64,000 bases of DNA from Microvirga makkahensis (GCF_009830105.1 NZ_WURB01000014.1:1-64000), one strand, 5' to 3'. Shown: positions 50,634 to 60,447, counted from the stretch's first letter. Numbers and translations: made by a program. Notes: generated from the letters alone by a model not told the origin.

Positions 50634-52040
50634 TCACGGGATCTCGTAGACCGAGAATTCATTGTTGATCCCACGCAGAGTTGTTCTCTTCAGGGTCGGG
50701 TGCAGGCCCTGCATCTCGATGATCCCGAGGGCTTCGGGGTTCTCGATCACGGTTCCTGTCGCGAAGATCGAGCGCGAGCCCGCGAGATTCTGAACCCGCG
50801 ACGCGATGTTCACCGTCTGCCCGAAATAATCCTGCCGCTCGTTGAGCACCACGGCGAGGCAGGGACCCTCGTGGATGCCGATCTTGAGCAGCAGATCCTC
50901 CTGGCCGCGCTCGGCGTTGAGCGCACGCATCGCCTCACGCATGCGCAAGGCCGCCGAGATGGCGTGATCCGGGGTCGGGAAGGTGGCCATCACCGCATCC
51001 CCGATGGTTTTCACCACGGCTCCGGCCTCGGAGGCCACGATCTCGTTGAGTACGCGGAAATGTTCGCGCACCAGATCGTAGGCCACGAGGTCTCCGACGC
51101 GCTCGTAGAGTTCCGTAGAGCCCTTGAGGTCCGTGAACAGGAAGGTGAGGCTCGTGATCTTCAGCCGCTGATCGACGTCGAGCGTGTCGGTCCGGTAGAG
51201 ATCCCGGAAGGTCTGGTTCGTCAGAAGGCGCTTGGCGGTCAGGAACGGTCGGCGGTGCCCCATCAGGTCGTGCAGGGCGTCGTCGGCGACCCACACAGCG
51301 GGGAGTGTGCGCCTCTTGGTGTGGTTTTCGAGCAGGAGGCGGACGGGACCCGGCCGCAGCTCCAGAGTGCTGTTTTCGGGGGCCAGTTCGGTCAGGATCA
51401 GGGACAGGTTCTGCCGTTCGCGGGTTGGCTCGCCCTTCACGTCGATGAACTGGGCGGCGTGCGTCACGGGGTCGAACACGATCACGAAGGCCGGGGGAAG
51501 ATGCAGGGACAGGATAACCCGCTCCCCGGCAGGGAGCTCGACGGAATCGAGCGTGATGTCCTCGATCCGTATCGCGAAATCGTCCGGCAGATCGACGCCC
51601 GAACTCCAGAAGATCTGGCGCAGATATTCCGGCATCGGAAGCTTGTCCGGCTCGTGGGCCGCGATCCTTCGGATCCGCGGACTGATCGTGAAGGTCACCT
51701 CGACCATCTCATCGAGGGTCGCCTCATAGCCCGCAGCGCACAGGGCGCAGCTGTATTCCTCCTTCTTGAGTGATTTGAGGCTGGCGCCTGCGTCCATCAC
51801 CCCGCCGCATCCCGGGCACAGGACGTTCCAGGACATTTCGAAGAGGCCGAGCCGTGCGGCGTGGAGGAAGGCCGCGATGCTGCTCTCTTCGTCGAGACCG
51901 TTCCGCGCGGCGAAGGCGAGGACGTTGATGCGGTTCAGCTCATGGTCCGGCGCATCACGGATCAGCCGCTCGATCGCGCCGGCGACTTCGGGCTCGACCG
52001 ACTGCCGCAGGATGTCCAGAAGTTTCTGATCTTCACTCAT
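50634..52040 (-). CDS. Class III adenylate/guanylate cyclase with zinc-ribbon domain
   Basis: 468 aa from the ATG at 52040 (AAGGAGGTC upstream). Residues 1-70 are helical; 75-101 form a zinc ribbon (CPGCGG ... CALC); 110-280 is DUF5939-type; the cyclase domain is 290-468. Catalytic residues: Asp304 (FTDLKGSTE) and Asp348 (IGDAVMATF) for metal, Asn411 and Arg415 in QTVNIASR for transition state, Lys344 region for the base. Soluble, no membrane segment. The product, cAMP, could feed the cyclic-nucleotide-binding protein at 3.1 kb, but no link is shown. Confidence 0.9.
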   Translation of the reverse strand: MSEDQKLLDILRQSVEPEVAGAIERLIRDAPDHELNRINVLAFAARNGLDEESSIAAFLHAARLGLFEMSWNVLCPGCGGVMDAGASLKSLKKEEYSCALCAAGYEATLDEMVEVTFTISPRIRRIAAHEPDKLPMPEYLRQIFWSSGVDLPDDFAIRIEDITLDSVELPAGERVILSLHLPPAFVIVFDPVTHAAQFIDVKGEPTRERQNLSLILTELAPENSTLELRPGPVRLLLENHTKRRTLPAVWVADDALHDLMGHRRPFLTAKRLLTNQTFRDLYRTDTLDVDQRLKITSLTFLFTDLKGSTELYERVGDLVAYDLVREHFRVLNEIVASEAGAVVKTIGDAVMATFPTPDHAISAALRMREAMRALNAERGQEDLLLKIGIHEGPCLAVVLNERQDYFGQTVNIASRVQNLAGSRSIFATGTVIENPEALGIIEMQGLHPTLKRTTLRGINNEFSVYEIP

Positions 52041-52237
52041 GATCCGACCTCCTTCGAGGAGCAGATTCAGCCCCGAGTCCGGGTTGGCTCCCGGACGCCG
52101 AGGCGCATTCGTCGACATCAGCCGGCCGGTAAGCGTGCAGGATAGCACTTCGCAAGCTCAAAGGCTTGCAAAACAAGGGCTTGAGCAGCAGAAAGCCGAG
52201 AGGCGGCAAGTTGATGGCGCGCAGAGGGCTTACACCT

Positions 52238-52651
52238 TTACGCGACGCCGAACTCCTCCGCGTAGAGGTTCGCAATCCGCATCTGCCAGAGGCACAGGAC
52301 GGGCGCGACGATCAGCTCGACGGTCAAGCCGCCAACCATGAACAAGGAGGGCAGGCCGGTCAGGACCAGTCCGACGAGGCGGCCCAAGCCTCCAATAACG
52401 ACGAGCAGGGTGAGCAGCCGGAACCGGTTGGTCTTCTCCTCGATTCCCGGCAGCGTGCTCCAGAAGAGGAGGCCGATGCCGAGCAGCAGGCCGGACATGA
52501 AACGGAAATGGCTCTCCGCCGAGATGCTGACCGCATCACCCGTCAGCGCCTGCCCGAAAAGGACGCCATAGAGGCCCGTCGCGACCGGGATGGTGGCGAC
52601 GATGGCCACCGTCTGCTGCAGCAGCTTCCGCTCACGGTCCATGCTGGGCAT
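52238..52651 (-). CDS. DUF4345 membrane protein
   Basis: 137 aa, four hydrophobic segments. AVSISAESHFRFMSGLLLGIGLLF then GGLGRLVGLVLTG match DUF4345. Small inner-membrane protein of unknown function. It is divergent from the glutathione transferase gene. Confidence 0.8.
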   Translation of the reverse strand: MPSMDRERKLLQQTVAIVATIPVATGLYGVLFGQALTGDAVSISAESHFRFMSGLLLGIGLLFWSTLPGIEEKTNRFRLLTLLVVIGGLGRLVGLVLTGLPSLFMVGGLTVELIVAPVLCLWQMRIANLYAEEFGVA

Positions 52652-52740
52652 AACTCCTCCTGCTAGGCATTACTGACGCTTCCGTATCGAAACGCAATCC
52701 CATAGGGTCGCGGTGCAAATTGTCCTACGAGGAGTATGCC

Positions 52741-53382
52741 ATGCCGGTGCGCTTTGAACTCCACGGAATCGCCCTTTCAGGTCCCACCTACAAGGTCGGC
52801 CTGATGCTGAGCTTGGCGGGCGAGCCGTTCGACTACGAGCATGTGGATATGATGCAGGGTGCGCACAGGCAGCCCGCCTATCTCTCGAAACAGCGCTACG
52901 GCCAGGTACCGCTTCTGATCGACCGCAACAACGGGCGGCATCTCTGCGAGTCCGCGGCGATCCTCGAATATCTCTCGGACATTCTGGGGAGGTTCGGCGG
53001 CGCGACCCTGGACGAGCGCCTGCAGGCGCGCGAGTGGCTCTACTGGGATTTCGACCGGCTGGCCTCGAATGTCTATCGCGCCCGGACCATCAAGCTCGGC
53101 ATTCGGTCCGCCCCTGCCGAGGTGTACGAGGCGCATGTCGCCGGAGGGGACGCAGCCCTGAAGGTGCTCGACCGGCATCTGGCAGGACGCGCCTGGATCG
53201 TCGGAGAAGGCGCAACCATCGCTGACATCGATATCTACGGCGTCGTCACCTACGCCGGTGAGGCCGGACTCGATCTCGCCGACTTTCCCAACGTTATGAC
53301 CTGGATGACGCGGGTCGAGGCTCTGCCCGGCTTCGCCTCGACGAAGACTCTCCTGCCGATGGAATCGCGGGTGGCGGCATGA
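52741..53382 (+). CDS. Glutathione S-transferase family protein
   Basis: 213 aa, ATG at 52741 with GAGGAG upstream. Thioredoxin-like N domain (FELHGIALSGPTYKVGLMLS, GQVPLLID, LCESAAILEYLSD) and an all-helical C domain (DIDIYGVVTYAGEAGLDLADFPNVMTWM). Ser14/Thr of the catalytic region is seen at LSGPTYK. Overlaps the next acetyltransferase gene by 4 bp. Confidence 0.87.
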   Translation: MPVRFELHGIALSGPTYKVGLMLSLAGEPFDYEHVDMMQGAHRQPAYLSKQRYGQVPLLIDRNNGRHLCESAAILEYLSDILGRFGGATLDERLQAREWLYWDFDRLASNVYRARTIKLGIRSAPAEVYEAHVAGGDAALKVLDRHLAGRAWIVGEGATIADIDIYGVVTYAGEAGLDLADFPNVMTWMTRVEALPGFASTKTLLPMESRVAA

Positions 53383-53837
53383 GCGCTCTGGACATCCGGA
53401 AGGCGAGGGTGGGTGACCTCGAAGCGATCATCCGCCTTCACGAAGAGGACGAACTCGGCACGAACGGCGACGTGTGGTTGCCGGAAACCAAGCCCGCTTA
53501 CGAGGCCGCTTTCGCCGCGATCGCGAGAAGCCCAGAGAACAGGCTTTTCGTTGCCCTCGACGGCGACGAGGTCGTAGGTACGTTCCAGCTCACCTTCATC
53601 CCGAACCTCACCGGGCGCGGAACGACGCGCGTGAAGGTGGAGAGCGTGAAGGTGAAGGCTTCCCGGCGCTCCGGTGGCATCGGCGCCAAGATGATGGCCT
53701 TCGCCGAGCAGCAGGCGCGCCTCGGCGGCGCCGGGACCATGGAGCTGACCTCCAACAAGACCCGCAGGGACGCCCACCGCTTCTACGAGAGGCTGGGTTA
53801 CTCACGCTCGCACGAGGGATTCAAGAAGAAGCTCTGA
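53379..53837 (+). CDS. GNAT-family N-acetyltransferase
   Basis: 152 aa. IRKARVGDLEAIIRLHEED, VVGTFQLTFIPNLTGRGTTRVKVESVKVKA, RSGGIGAKMMAFAEQQA (acetyl-CoA loop), RDAHRFYERLGYSRSHEGFKK. Translationally coupled to the glutathione transferase gene (ATGA). Substrate unknown. Confidence 0.86.
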   Translation: MSALDIRKARVGDLEAIIRLHEEDELGTNGDVWLPETKPAYEAAFAAIARSPENRLFVALDGDEVVGTFQLTFIPNLTGRGTTRVKVESVKVKASRRSGGIGAKMMAFAEQQARLGGAGTMELTSNKTRRDAHRFYERLGYSRSHEGFKKKL

Positions 53838-53930
53838 GCGGCGGATCCTTAGGCCATCCGTCCTCTGGGTCGTAGCCGAGCTCGTCCCGACCGCCCCGAC
53901 CCCGAGAGTGCTGTGCTCTTCATGGTGGGG

Positions 53931-53953
53931 ATCACCGGCACAAGGCCGGTGAT
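53931..53953. repeat. Palindromic intergenic repeat copy
   Basis: ATCACCGGC-ACAAG-GCCGGTGAT, 9-bp perfect arms. Between the acetyltransferase gene and the convergent small secreted protein gene. Confidence 0.75.
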
Positions 53954-53975
53954 GACGGCGTGGTGATCCGGGTGT

Positions 53976-54227
53976 TCAGGCTTTCGTGCCGCCCTTGATC
54001 CGCGCGTTGCAGGCGCTCCAGAACCTCGGCCACTTCATGCCAGGCTCGAGCTTGCCTCCAGCCTTGGCCTGCTTCCACTCGGCGCTGCACTTGGCCAGGC
54101 GCTCGCGGGCGGCGAGTTGGGCGGCGGTCGGCTCCTTCTTCGGCTTCGTCTGAGCCTGGGCGGCGCTGGCGCCGGTGAAAGCCAGGACCAGGGTTGCGGC
54201 GAGGGCCGCGCTCAAAAGACGGTTCAT
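53976..54227 (-). CDS. Small secreted PsiF-like protein
   Basis: 83 aa, signal peptide to about residue 25. The mature part (LAARERLAKCSAEWKQAKAGG, WPRFWSACNARIKGG) has two Cys and the helical pattern of PsiF-type proteins. Periplasmic; role unclear. Transcribed alone. Confidence 0.68.
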   Translation of the reverse strand: MNRLLSAALAATLVLAFTGASAAQAQTKPKKEPTAAQLAARERLAKCSAEWKQAKAGGKLEPGMKWPRFWSACNARIKGGTKA

Positions 54228-54414
54228 CGTGAGGTCCCCCCAAAGCGCCCGAACGGCGCAGACGGCATCTCACGATGAAATATTGGAACATGCAAGGTGC
54301 CGGGGGCAGCCATGCGCGCTATCCACCGCAAAGGGCGGGCTTGGAGGGTGCAGCCGGAGGCGGGATACCTTAACTAACGTCAGATCCGCATCGCTACAGA
54401 AGGAGAGGCCTGCC

Positions 54415-55122
54415 ATGGCGGCATCCACCCAGCAACCGATCAATCTCTATTACTGGCCGACGCCGAACGGATGGAAGATCACCATCATGCTCGAGGAATG
54501 CGGTCTTCCCTATTCGGTTCACCCGGTGAATATCGGCAAGGGCGACCAGTTCACACCTGAGTTCCTGGCGATCTCGCCCAACAACAAGATGCCCGCGATC
54601 GTCGATCCCGAGGGACCCGACGGGCAGCCGATCTCCGTGTTCGAGTCCGGCGCGATCCTGCAATATCTCGGCCGCAAGACCGGCCGGTTCTATCCGCAGG
54701 ACGAGCGCGGGCGCGTGGAGGTCGAACAATGGCTGTTCTGGCAGATGGGCGGCTTCGGCCCCATGCTCGGCCAGGCGCATCATTTCCGCATCTACGCGCC
54801 GGAGAAGGTGCCCTATGCCATCGATCGCTACACCAACGAGACCAACCGCCTCTACGGCGTGCTCGACAAGCGCCTCGCGGATCGGGAGTTCGTGGCAGGC
54901 GAATACTCCATCGCCGACATGGCCATCGCGCCCTGGGCCAAGCTGTGGGAGCGCCAGGGCCAGAACATCGAGGACTTTCCCCACGTGAAGCGCTGGCTCG
55001 GAACCGTGCTCGAGCGTCCGGCGGTGGTGCGGGCGCTGGAGGTCAACACGGAGGATCGCGGCGCTTACGACATGAAGGATCCGGCGGTTCAGGCCATCCT
55101 CTTCGGTCAGAAGGCGCGGTAA
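54415..55122 (+). CDS. Glutathione S-transferase family protein (YfcG/GstB-like)
   Basis: 235 aa, ATG at 54415 with GGAG 9 nt upstream. Nu-class GST style: INLYYWPTPNGWKITIMLEECGLPYSVHPVNIGKG, NNKMPAIVDPEG, ISVFESGAILQYLG. The Asn in the catalytic TPNGWK is typical for YfcG proteins that act as disulphide reductases. C domain: FVAGEYSIADMAIAPWAKLWERQ. Confidence 0.88.
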   Translation: MAASTQQPINLYYWPTPNGWKITIMLEECGLPYSVHPVNIGKGDQFTPEFLAISPNNKMPAIVDPEGPDGQPISVFESGAILQYLGRKTGRFYPQDERGRVEVEQWLFWQMGGFGPMLGQAHHFRIYAPEKVPYAIDRYTNETNRLYGVLDKRLADREFVAGEYSIADMAIAPWAKLWERQGQNIEDFPHVKRWLGTVLERPAVVRALEVNTEDRGAYDMKDPAVQAILFGQKAR

Positions 55123-55147
55123 GCCGTTCCCGCACCCTCCTGCGTCA

Positions 55148-55168
55148 TCCCCGGCCTCGTGCCGGGGA
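55148..55168. repeat. Palindromic intergenic repeat copy
   Basis: TCCCCGGC-CTCGT-GCCGGGGA, 8-bp perfect arms, 25 bp after the glutathione transferase stop. Confidence 0.7.
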
Positions 55169-55373
55169 CCCGATCCATCGGAGCGCTCCAGCCGCGAGGA
55201 AGCGTTCCCTCAGTTCATTGTCGAGCCGGCCCGTGATGCCCTTCCCGGTGGGCCGGATGACGGAGATCATCCGGCCCACCGACGAGGCTGCGCTCTCTCA
55301 GTCCGGCGTCGGGATTGTTTGTGGCCTTGGCATCGCTCCGAACGGGCACGATGGTTCCGCAACAGGCCTGCCC

Positions 55374-55502
55374 TCATCGGGCGATCCGCACCCGGGTTCC
55401 GCCGGTCCCGCTCAGGCAAGTGCCGCTTGGTTCTTGAGCCTGGGTATGGGCCGCCCCGGCCAGCAGGCAAAGCCCCAAGGCAACGAGGATCGGAGATTTC
55501 AC
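55374..55502 (-). CDS. Small exported peptide (42 aa), possibly truncated
   Basis: GTG with AGGAGGGAACCT in front, an excellent ribosome site. It encodes a signal peptide (SPILVALGLCLLAGAAHTQAQ), then PSGTCLSGTGGTRVRIAR and TGA. Past the stop the same frame continues ACCGTIVPVRSDAKATNNPD, protein-like and with two Cys, so a TGG-to-TGA change may have shortened a Cys-containing secreted protein. Confidence 0.5.
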   Translation of the reverse strand: MKSPILVALGLCLLAGAAHTQAQEPSGTCLSGTGGTRVRIAR

Positions 55503-55676
55503 AGGTTCCCTCCTGATCGGTCTTCAGCGGACCAGTCGGAAAGGACCGGAGGATACGGTCCGGCATTCTGATCAGGTGATAACCTTCGCAGGTGCGAAAA
55601 CGCGCTTGAGGGGGAGGGGGCTCGCCGCTATAAGCGCCGGACTTTCCCGATTTCTCTTCTCAAAGGGTGACCTCTC

Positions 55677-56099
55677 ATGGCCATCGAGCGTACTTTCTCC
55701 ATCATCAAGCCCGACGCGACCGAGCGTAACCTGACCGGCGCCATCAATGCCGTCATCGAGAACGCCGGTCTGCGCATCGTCGCCCAGAAGCGCGTCCTCA
55801 TGTCCCGCCGCGAGGCCGAGACCTTCTATGCGGTCCACAAGGAGCGTCCCTTCTTCGGCGAACTCGTGGACTTCATGATCTCCGGCCCGGTCGTGGTGCA
55901 GGTTCTCGAAGGAGAGAACGCCGTTCTCCGCTACCGTGAGATCATGGGCGCCACAAACCCGGAGAGCGCCGCCGAGGGCACCATCCGCAAGCTCTACGCC
56001 AAGTCCATCGGCGAGAACTCGGTCCACGGCTCCGACAGCGTCGAGAACGCCAAGATCGAGATCGCCCAGTTCTTTTCTGGCAACGAGATCGTCGGCTGA
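55677..56099 (+). CDS. ndk: Nucleoside diphosphate kinase
   Basis: 140 aa, normal length. Moves the gamma phosphate of ATP onto other NDPs via a phospho-His. Lys11 (IIKPDAT) and the active His117 (ENSVHGSDS) are present. Own terminator follows at 56131. Confidence 0.97.
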   Translation: MAIERTFSIIKPDATERNLTGAINAVIENAGLRIVAQKRVLMSRREAETFYAVHKERPFFGELVDFMISGPVVVQVLEGENAVLRYREIMGATNPESAAEGTIRKLYAKSIGENSVHGSDSVENAKIEIAQFFSGNEIVG

Positions 56100-56130
56100 G
56101 CTTTCCTTGGCTTTCCGAGCAAAATAATCG

Positions 56131-56157
56131 GGCCGCCTTCGGGCGGCCTTTTCTTTG
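56131..56157 (+). terminator. Terminator of ndk
   Basis: GGCCGCC (56131-56137), TTCG tetraloop, GGCGGCC (56142-56148), then TTTTCTTT. Confidence 0.9.
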
Positions 56158-56186
56158 CGCTCCCACTCGGTCATCATGCGCCGGCC

Positions 56187-58340
56187 ATGAACCAAGTTCC
56201 CCGCATCGAACGCCGCCCCTCCGTCTGCCCGCATGATTGCCCCTCCGTCTGTTCCCTCGACGTGGAGGTGATCGACGGGCGCAGCATCGGGCGCGTGCAC
56301 GGGGCAAAGACCAACACCTACACGGCCGGCGTGATCTGCGCGAAGGTCGCGCGGTACGCGGAGCGCATCCACCATCCGGAGCGGCTGCTCTACCCCTTGA
56401 GGCGTACGGGTCCGAAAGGGTCCGGCCGGTTCGAGCGCATCTCCTGGGACGAGGCGCTCGACACGGTCGCCAGGGCTTTCCTGAAGGTTGAAGGCGAGTT
56501 CGGTTCGGAAGCTGTCTGGCCCTATTATTACGCGGGCACCATGGGCCTCGTGATGCGCGACGGCATCAACCGCCTGCGTCATGTGAAGAAATATTCCGGC
56601 CAGTATTCCACCATCTGCACGCCCATGGGCTGGACCGGCTACGTGGCGGGCACCGGCAAGCTGGCGGGTGCGGACCCGCGCGAGATGGCCGTGTCGGACT
56701 GCGTGGTGATCTGGGGGACGAACCCGGTTCACACCCAGGTCAACGTGATGACCCACGCCATGCGCGCCCGCAAGGAGCGCGGGGCCAAGATCGTCGCCGT
56801 GGACATCTACATGAACGCCACCATGAAGCAGGCGGACATGGCGCTCCTGGTGAAGCCCGGCACCGATGGGGCGCTCGCCTGCGCGGTCATGCACGTGCTC
56901 TTCCGGGACGGTTACGCGGATTGGGATTATCTGGAGCGCTACACCGATCATCCCCGCGGACTTGAGGCGCATCTGAAGACCCGAGACCCCGCCTGGGCCT
57001 CGGCGATCACCGGGCTGCCGGTGGAAGAGATCGAGGCCTTCGCCAAGCTCGTAGGGGAGACCAAGCGCACATTCTTCCGCCTCGGCTACGGCTTCGGCCG
57101 GCAGCGCAACGGCGCGGTGAACATGCACGCGGCGGCGTGCATCCCGGCGGTGACGGGCGCCTGGCAGGTCGAGGGCGGCGGTGCGTTCCACTCCAACAGC
57201 GGCATCTTCCGCTGGAACAAGGCGCTCATCGAGGGACACGACGCGATCGACCCCTCGATCCGTCAGCTCGATCAGTCGCAGATCGGCCGCGTGCTGACGG
57301 GCGACGCGGATGCGCTCCGCAGCGGCCCTCCCGTGAAAGCGCTGCTGATCCAGAACACCAACCCCGTCTCCGTGGCTCCGGAGCAGGAGCTGGTGAAGCG
57401 GGGCTTTTCCCGCGAGGACCTGTTCGTCTGCGTGCACGAGCAGTTCATGACCGAGACGGCGATGATGGCGGACATCGTGCTGCCCGCGACCATGTTCATG
57501 GAGCACGACGATCTCTATTCCGGCGGCGGGCACCAGCATTTCCAGATCGGACCGAAGCTCATCGACCCTCCGGGCGAATGCCGGTCGAACCACGACGTCA
57601 TCCGCGCGCTCGCCGAGCGCCTGGGCGCGGAGCACCGCGCCTTCCACATGGAACCGCGCGAGATCATCGACTGGACCCTGCGCCAGTCCGGCTGGGGCGG
57701 GATCGAGGAACTGGAAGCGGTCGTTCACAAGGACGTGCAGCCGCCCTTCGAGGAGGCGCATTACCTGAAAGGCTTCGGCTATCCGGACGGCAAGTTCCGC
57801 TTCAAGCCGGACTGGACCGCTGTGCCCTCCTACAACAACGGGCCGATGGGGCCCCATGCCCACATGCCCGCCTTCCCGGACCACTGGGCCGTCATCGAGG
57901 CTCAGACGGAGGAGCATCCCTTCCGCCTCGCGACGAGTCCGGCCCGCAGCTTCCTGAATACCTCCTTCACCGAGACGCCCGGCTCCGTCGCCAAGGAGGG
58001 CCGGCCGGAGGTGATGATCCATCCTCTCGATGCCGCGCCGCAGGGCATCGCCAATGGCGACTGGGTAAAGCTCAGGAACCATCGGGGCGAGGTTTTCCTG
58101 CGCGCCAGGCTCTTCGACGGCGTGCGGCGCGGGGTGCTGATCGCGGAAGGAATTTGGCCCAACAAGGCCCATCCACTGGGCCGGGGCATCAATACGTTGA
58201 CGGGTGGCGACCAGGTGGCGCCCTATGGCGGCGCGGCCTTCCACGATAACCGGGTGGCGCTGGAGAAGGTGGATGCGGATCTGACGGTCGAGGTCCCGTC
58301 CGTCACCATTCGTGACAGAGCCGAGCCGGTCGCCGGCTGA
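56187..58340 (+). CDS. Molybdopterin-dependent oxidoreductase
   Basis: 717 aa, formate-dehydrogenase/DMSO-reductase superfamily. A [4Fe-4S] motif at Cys14, Cys18, Cys22 and Cys51 (CPHDCPSVC ... GVICAK). No twin-arginine signal, so cytosolic. MGD-binding blocks: VVIWGTNPVHTQVN, LIQNTNPVSVAPEQELV, PARSFLNTSFTETPG. No separate electron-transfer subunit beside it. This branch (short, single-subunit) is common in Alphaproteobacteria; substrate unknown. Confidence 0.88.
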   Translation: MNQVPRIERRPSVCPHDCPSVCSLDVEVIDGRSIGRVHGAKTNTYTAGVICAKVARYAERIHHPERLLYPLRRTGPKGSGRFERISWDEALDTVARAFLKVEGEFGSEAVWPYYYAGTMGLVMRDGINRLRHVKKYSGQYSTICTPMGWTGYVAGTGKLAGADPREMAVSDCVVIWGTNPVHTQVNVMTHAMRARKERGAKIVAVDIYMNATMKQADMALLVKPGTDGALACAVMHVLFRDGYADWDYLERYTDHPRGLEAHLKTRDPAWASAITGLPVEEIEAFAKLVGETKRTFFRLGYGFGRQRNGAVNMHAAACIPAVTGAWQVEGGGAFHSNSGIFRWNKALIEGHDAIDPSIRQLDQSQIGRVLTGDADALRSGPPVKALLIQNTNPVSVAPEQELVKRGFSREDLFVCVHEQFMTETAMMADIVLPATMFMEHDDLYSGGGHQHFQIGPKLIDPPGECRSNHDVIRALAERLGAEHRAFHMEPREIIDWTLRQSGWGGIEELEAVVHKDVQPPFEEAHYLKGFGYPDGKFRFKPDWTAVPSYNNGPMGPHAHMPAFPDHWAVIEAQTEEHPFRLATSPARSFLNTSFTETPGSVAKEGRPEVMIHPLDAAPQGIANGDWVKLRNHRGEVFLRARLFDGVRRGVLIAEGIWPNKAHPLGRGINTLTGGDQVAPYGGAAFHDNRVALEKVDADLTVEVPSVTIRDRAEPVAG

Positions 58341-58389
58341 ACACGTGGAGCTTCCTTTCCCTACGGGAGGCTCGAGGAAACGCCCCGTC

Positions 58390-58412
58390 ATCGCCGGCCC
58401 TGTGCCGGTGAT
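58390..58412. repeat. Palindromic intergenic repeat copy
   Basis: ATCGCCGGC-CCTGT-GCCGGTGAT, one mismatch. Between convergent oxidoreductase and purN genes. A second partial hairpin (GATCGGGATAACCGGG) follows at 58450. Confidence 0.6.
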
Positions 58413-58503
58413 CCCGATTTTTCAAGCGCTGGGCCCTTCCGATCGGGATAACCGGGAGGGGCCCGGGCATGAGGGCGGGAGGCCGTGACGGGGAGTGGAG
58501 CGC

Positions 58504-59148
58504 CTAGGCCGGCGAGCGCAGCGCGCCTTCGCCGCTCCAGTCGCCTGAGAACACCACGCGCCCGTTTTCGAGGCGTGCGCTGCCGTCGCAGATCATGCGA
58601 AGGGCGTGCGGGTAAAGCCGATGCTCCTGCACGAGAATACGGGCTGCGAGGCTCTCTTCCGTATCACCGGGAATGACCGGGACCGCCGCCTGGGCGATAA
58701 TGGGACCCGCATCGAGTTCCGGCACCACGAAATGCACCGTGCAGCCATGGATGAGCACGCCTTCTTCGAGCGCACGGCGATGCGTGTGTGTGCCGCGGAA
58801 CAGGGGCAGGAGGGACGGGTGAATGTTGATCATCCGTCCGGCCCAGCGCTCCACGAACCAATCGGTGAGCACGCGCATGAAGCCGGCGAGGCAGATGAAC
58901 TCGATGCCGTGCTCGACGAGCACCGCGTCCATCGCCTGCTCGAAGCTTTCGCGGGTGGGATGGCTCCTGTGATCGACGATGGCCGTCGCGATGCCCGCTG
59001 CCCGCGCCCGCTGGAGTCCGGCCGCGTCGGAACGGTTCGACAGCACGAGGGCGATATCCGCCGGGAAACCGGACGCGGAGGCGGCCTCGATCAGCGAGAC
59101 CATGTTGGACCCGCGTCCGGAAATCAGAACGGCGGCTCGGCGGGTCAT
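58504..59148 (-). CDS. purN: Phosphoribosylglycinamide formyltransferase
   Basis: 214 aa. Adds a formyl group from 10-formyl-THF to GAR in purine synthesis. Motifs: AAVLISGRGSNMVSLIEA, catalytic NIHPSLLPLFRG (Asn, His), HFVVPELDAGPIIAQAAVPV (Asp). Start overlaps the purM stop (ATGA). Confidence 0.95.
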   Translation of the reverse strand: MTRRAAVLISGRGSNMVSLIEAASASGFPADIALVLSNRSDAAGLQRARAAGIATAIVDHRSHPTRESFEQAMDAVLVEHGIEFICLAGFMRVLTDWFVERWAGRMINIHPSLLPLFRGTHTHRRALEEGVLIHGCTVHFVVPELDAGPIIAQAAVPVIPGDTEESLAARILVQEHRLYPHALRMICDGSARLENGRVVFSGDWSGEGALRSPA

Positions 59149-60215
59149 CAGAGCGTGAGCGATCCTGCCGTCCGGACGCGCTCGCCCTCCGCATGGGCGA
59201 CGGTCTGGCCGATGCGCACCGGGCTCTCCCCCGCCTGACGGAGCCGCTCGATGACCTCGTCGGCCTTGGCGGCATCCGCCACCACGATCATGCCGATGCC
59301 GCAATTGAAGGTGCGCAGCATCTCCGCCTCTGCGACGCCGCCGGTCCGGCTGAGCCAGCCGAACACGGGCGGTACGGCGATGGCGTCGAGGTCGAGCCGC
59401 ACGCCGACCCCGTCGGGCAGCACGCGCGGGATATTGTCGGGGAAGCCGCCGCCGGTGATGTGGCACAACGCATGGATCCCGTCGCCGCCCTTCAGTACCT
59501 GGAGAAGGGTCTTCACATAGATCCGGGTCGGCTCAAGGAGAGCCTGGGCCAAGGTTTTACCTTGCGCGAAGGGAGCGGGGGCGTCCCAGGCGAGCCCGGA
59601 ACTCTCCACGATTCGGCGAACCAGCGAGAAGCCGTTGGAATGAACGCCGGAGGAGGGCAGGCCGATGAGCACGTCGCCCGCCTTCACGTCCTTCGGCAGC
59701 AGGGTGCCGCGCTCGGCGGCGCCCACCGCGAAGCCAGCGAGGTCGTAGTCACCCTTGGCGTAGAGCCCCGGCATCTCCGCCGTCTCGCCGCCGATCAGGG
59801 CGCAGCCGGCCTGGAGGCAGCCTTCGGCGATGCCCTTCACGATGTGGACGCCGACCTCGGGCGAGAGCTTTCCGGTCGCGAAATAGTCGAGAAAGAAGAG
59901 GGGCTCCGCGCCTTGCACGATGATGTCGTTCACGCACATGGCCACGAGATCGATGCCGATCGTGTCGTGGATGCCGGTATCGATGGCGATCTTCACCTTG
60001 GTTCCGACGCCATCGTTGGCGGCCACCAGGATCGGGTCCTTGAAGCCCGCGGCCTTCAGGTCGAAGAGGCCTCCGAACCCGCCGATCTCTGCGTCCGCCC
60101 CAGGGCGGCGCGTGGACCGCACCAGGGGTTTGATCTGGTCGACCATGGCATTGCCCGCGTCGATATCGACGCCCGCTTGGGCATAGGTCAGGCCGTTCGT
60201 CTGCTTCTCGCTCAT
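59148..60215 (-). CDS. purM: Phosphoribosylformylglycinamidine cyclo-ligase (AIR synthetase)
   Basis: 355 aa from the ATG at 60215. Closes the imidazole ring with ATP. Motifs: [59 protein letters not shown] small hairpin (CACCCC/GGGGTG, 60221-60237) lies right before the start and overlaps the probable ribosome site, so translation may be structure-limited. It forms an operon with purN. Confidence 0.96.
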   Translation of the reverse strand: MSEKQTNGLTYAQAGVDIDAGNAMVDQIKPLVRSTRRPGADAEIGGFGGLFDLKAAGFKDPILVAANDGVGTKVKIAIDTGIHDTIGIDLVAMCVNDIIVQGAEPLFFLDYFATGKLSPEVGVHIVKGIAEGCLQAGCALIGGETAEMPGLYAKGDYDLAGFAVGAAERGTLLPKDVKAGDVLIGLPSSGVHSNGFSLVRRIVESSGLAWDAPAPFAQGKTLAQALLEPTRIYVKTLLQVLKGGDGIHALCHITGGGFPDNIPRVLPDGVGVRLDLDAIAVPPVFGWLSRTGGVAEAEMLRTFNCGIGMIVVADAAKADEVIERLRQAGESPVRIGQTVAHAEGERVRTAGSLTL

Positions 60216-60447
60216 GGGCACACCCCGTGTTGGGGTGGGCAGTAAGACGAGATAGAGCGGGAGGCAAGGCCTTTTGGGCTTCTCATGCGCGTACCCTGCC
60301 GTCGTTACCAGCCTTGTGCCGGGGATCCCGATCCCTCGATCGCCGCCCTTCCTCATCGGGGTGGCCATGCATTTTCGGCGGCGGCCCATCCCAGCAGGAC
60401 CTCCGGACATTGAACTTGGGCTTCCGACCCGGCATCATCCTGGCACG

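Noticed and set aside
55572-58391. 939-codon minus-strand open frame opposite ndk and the oxidoreductase gene
   Set aside because: Antisense shadow of two clear genes; no domain, His/Arg/Val-rich composition typical of GC-rich mirror frames.
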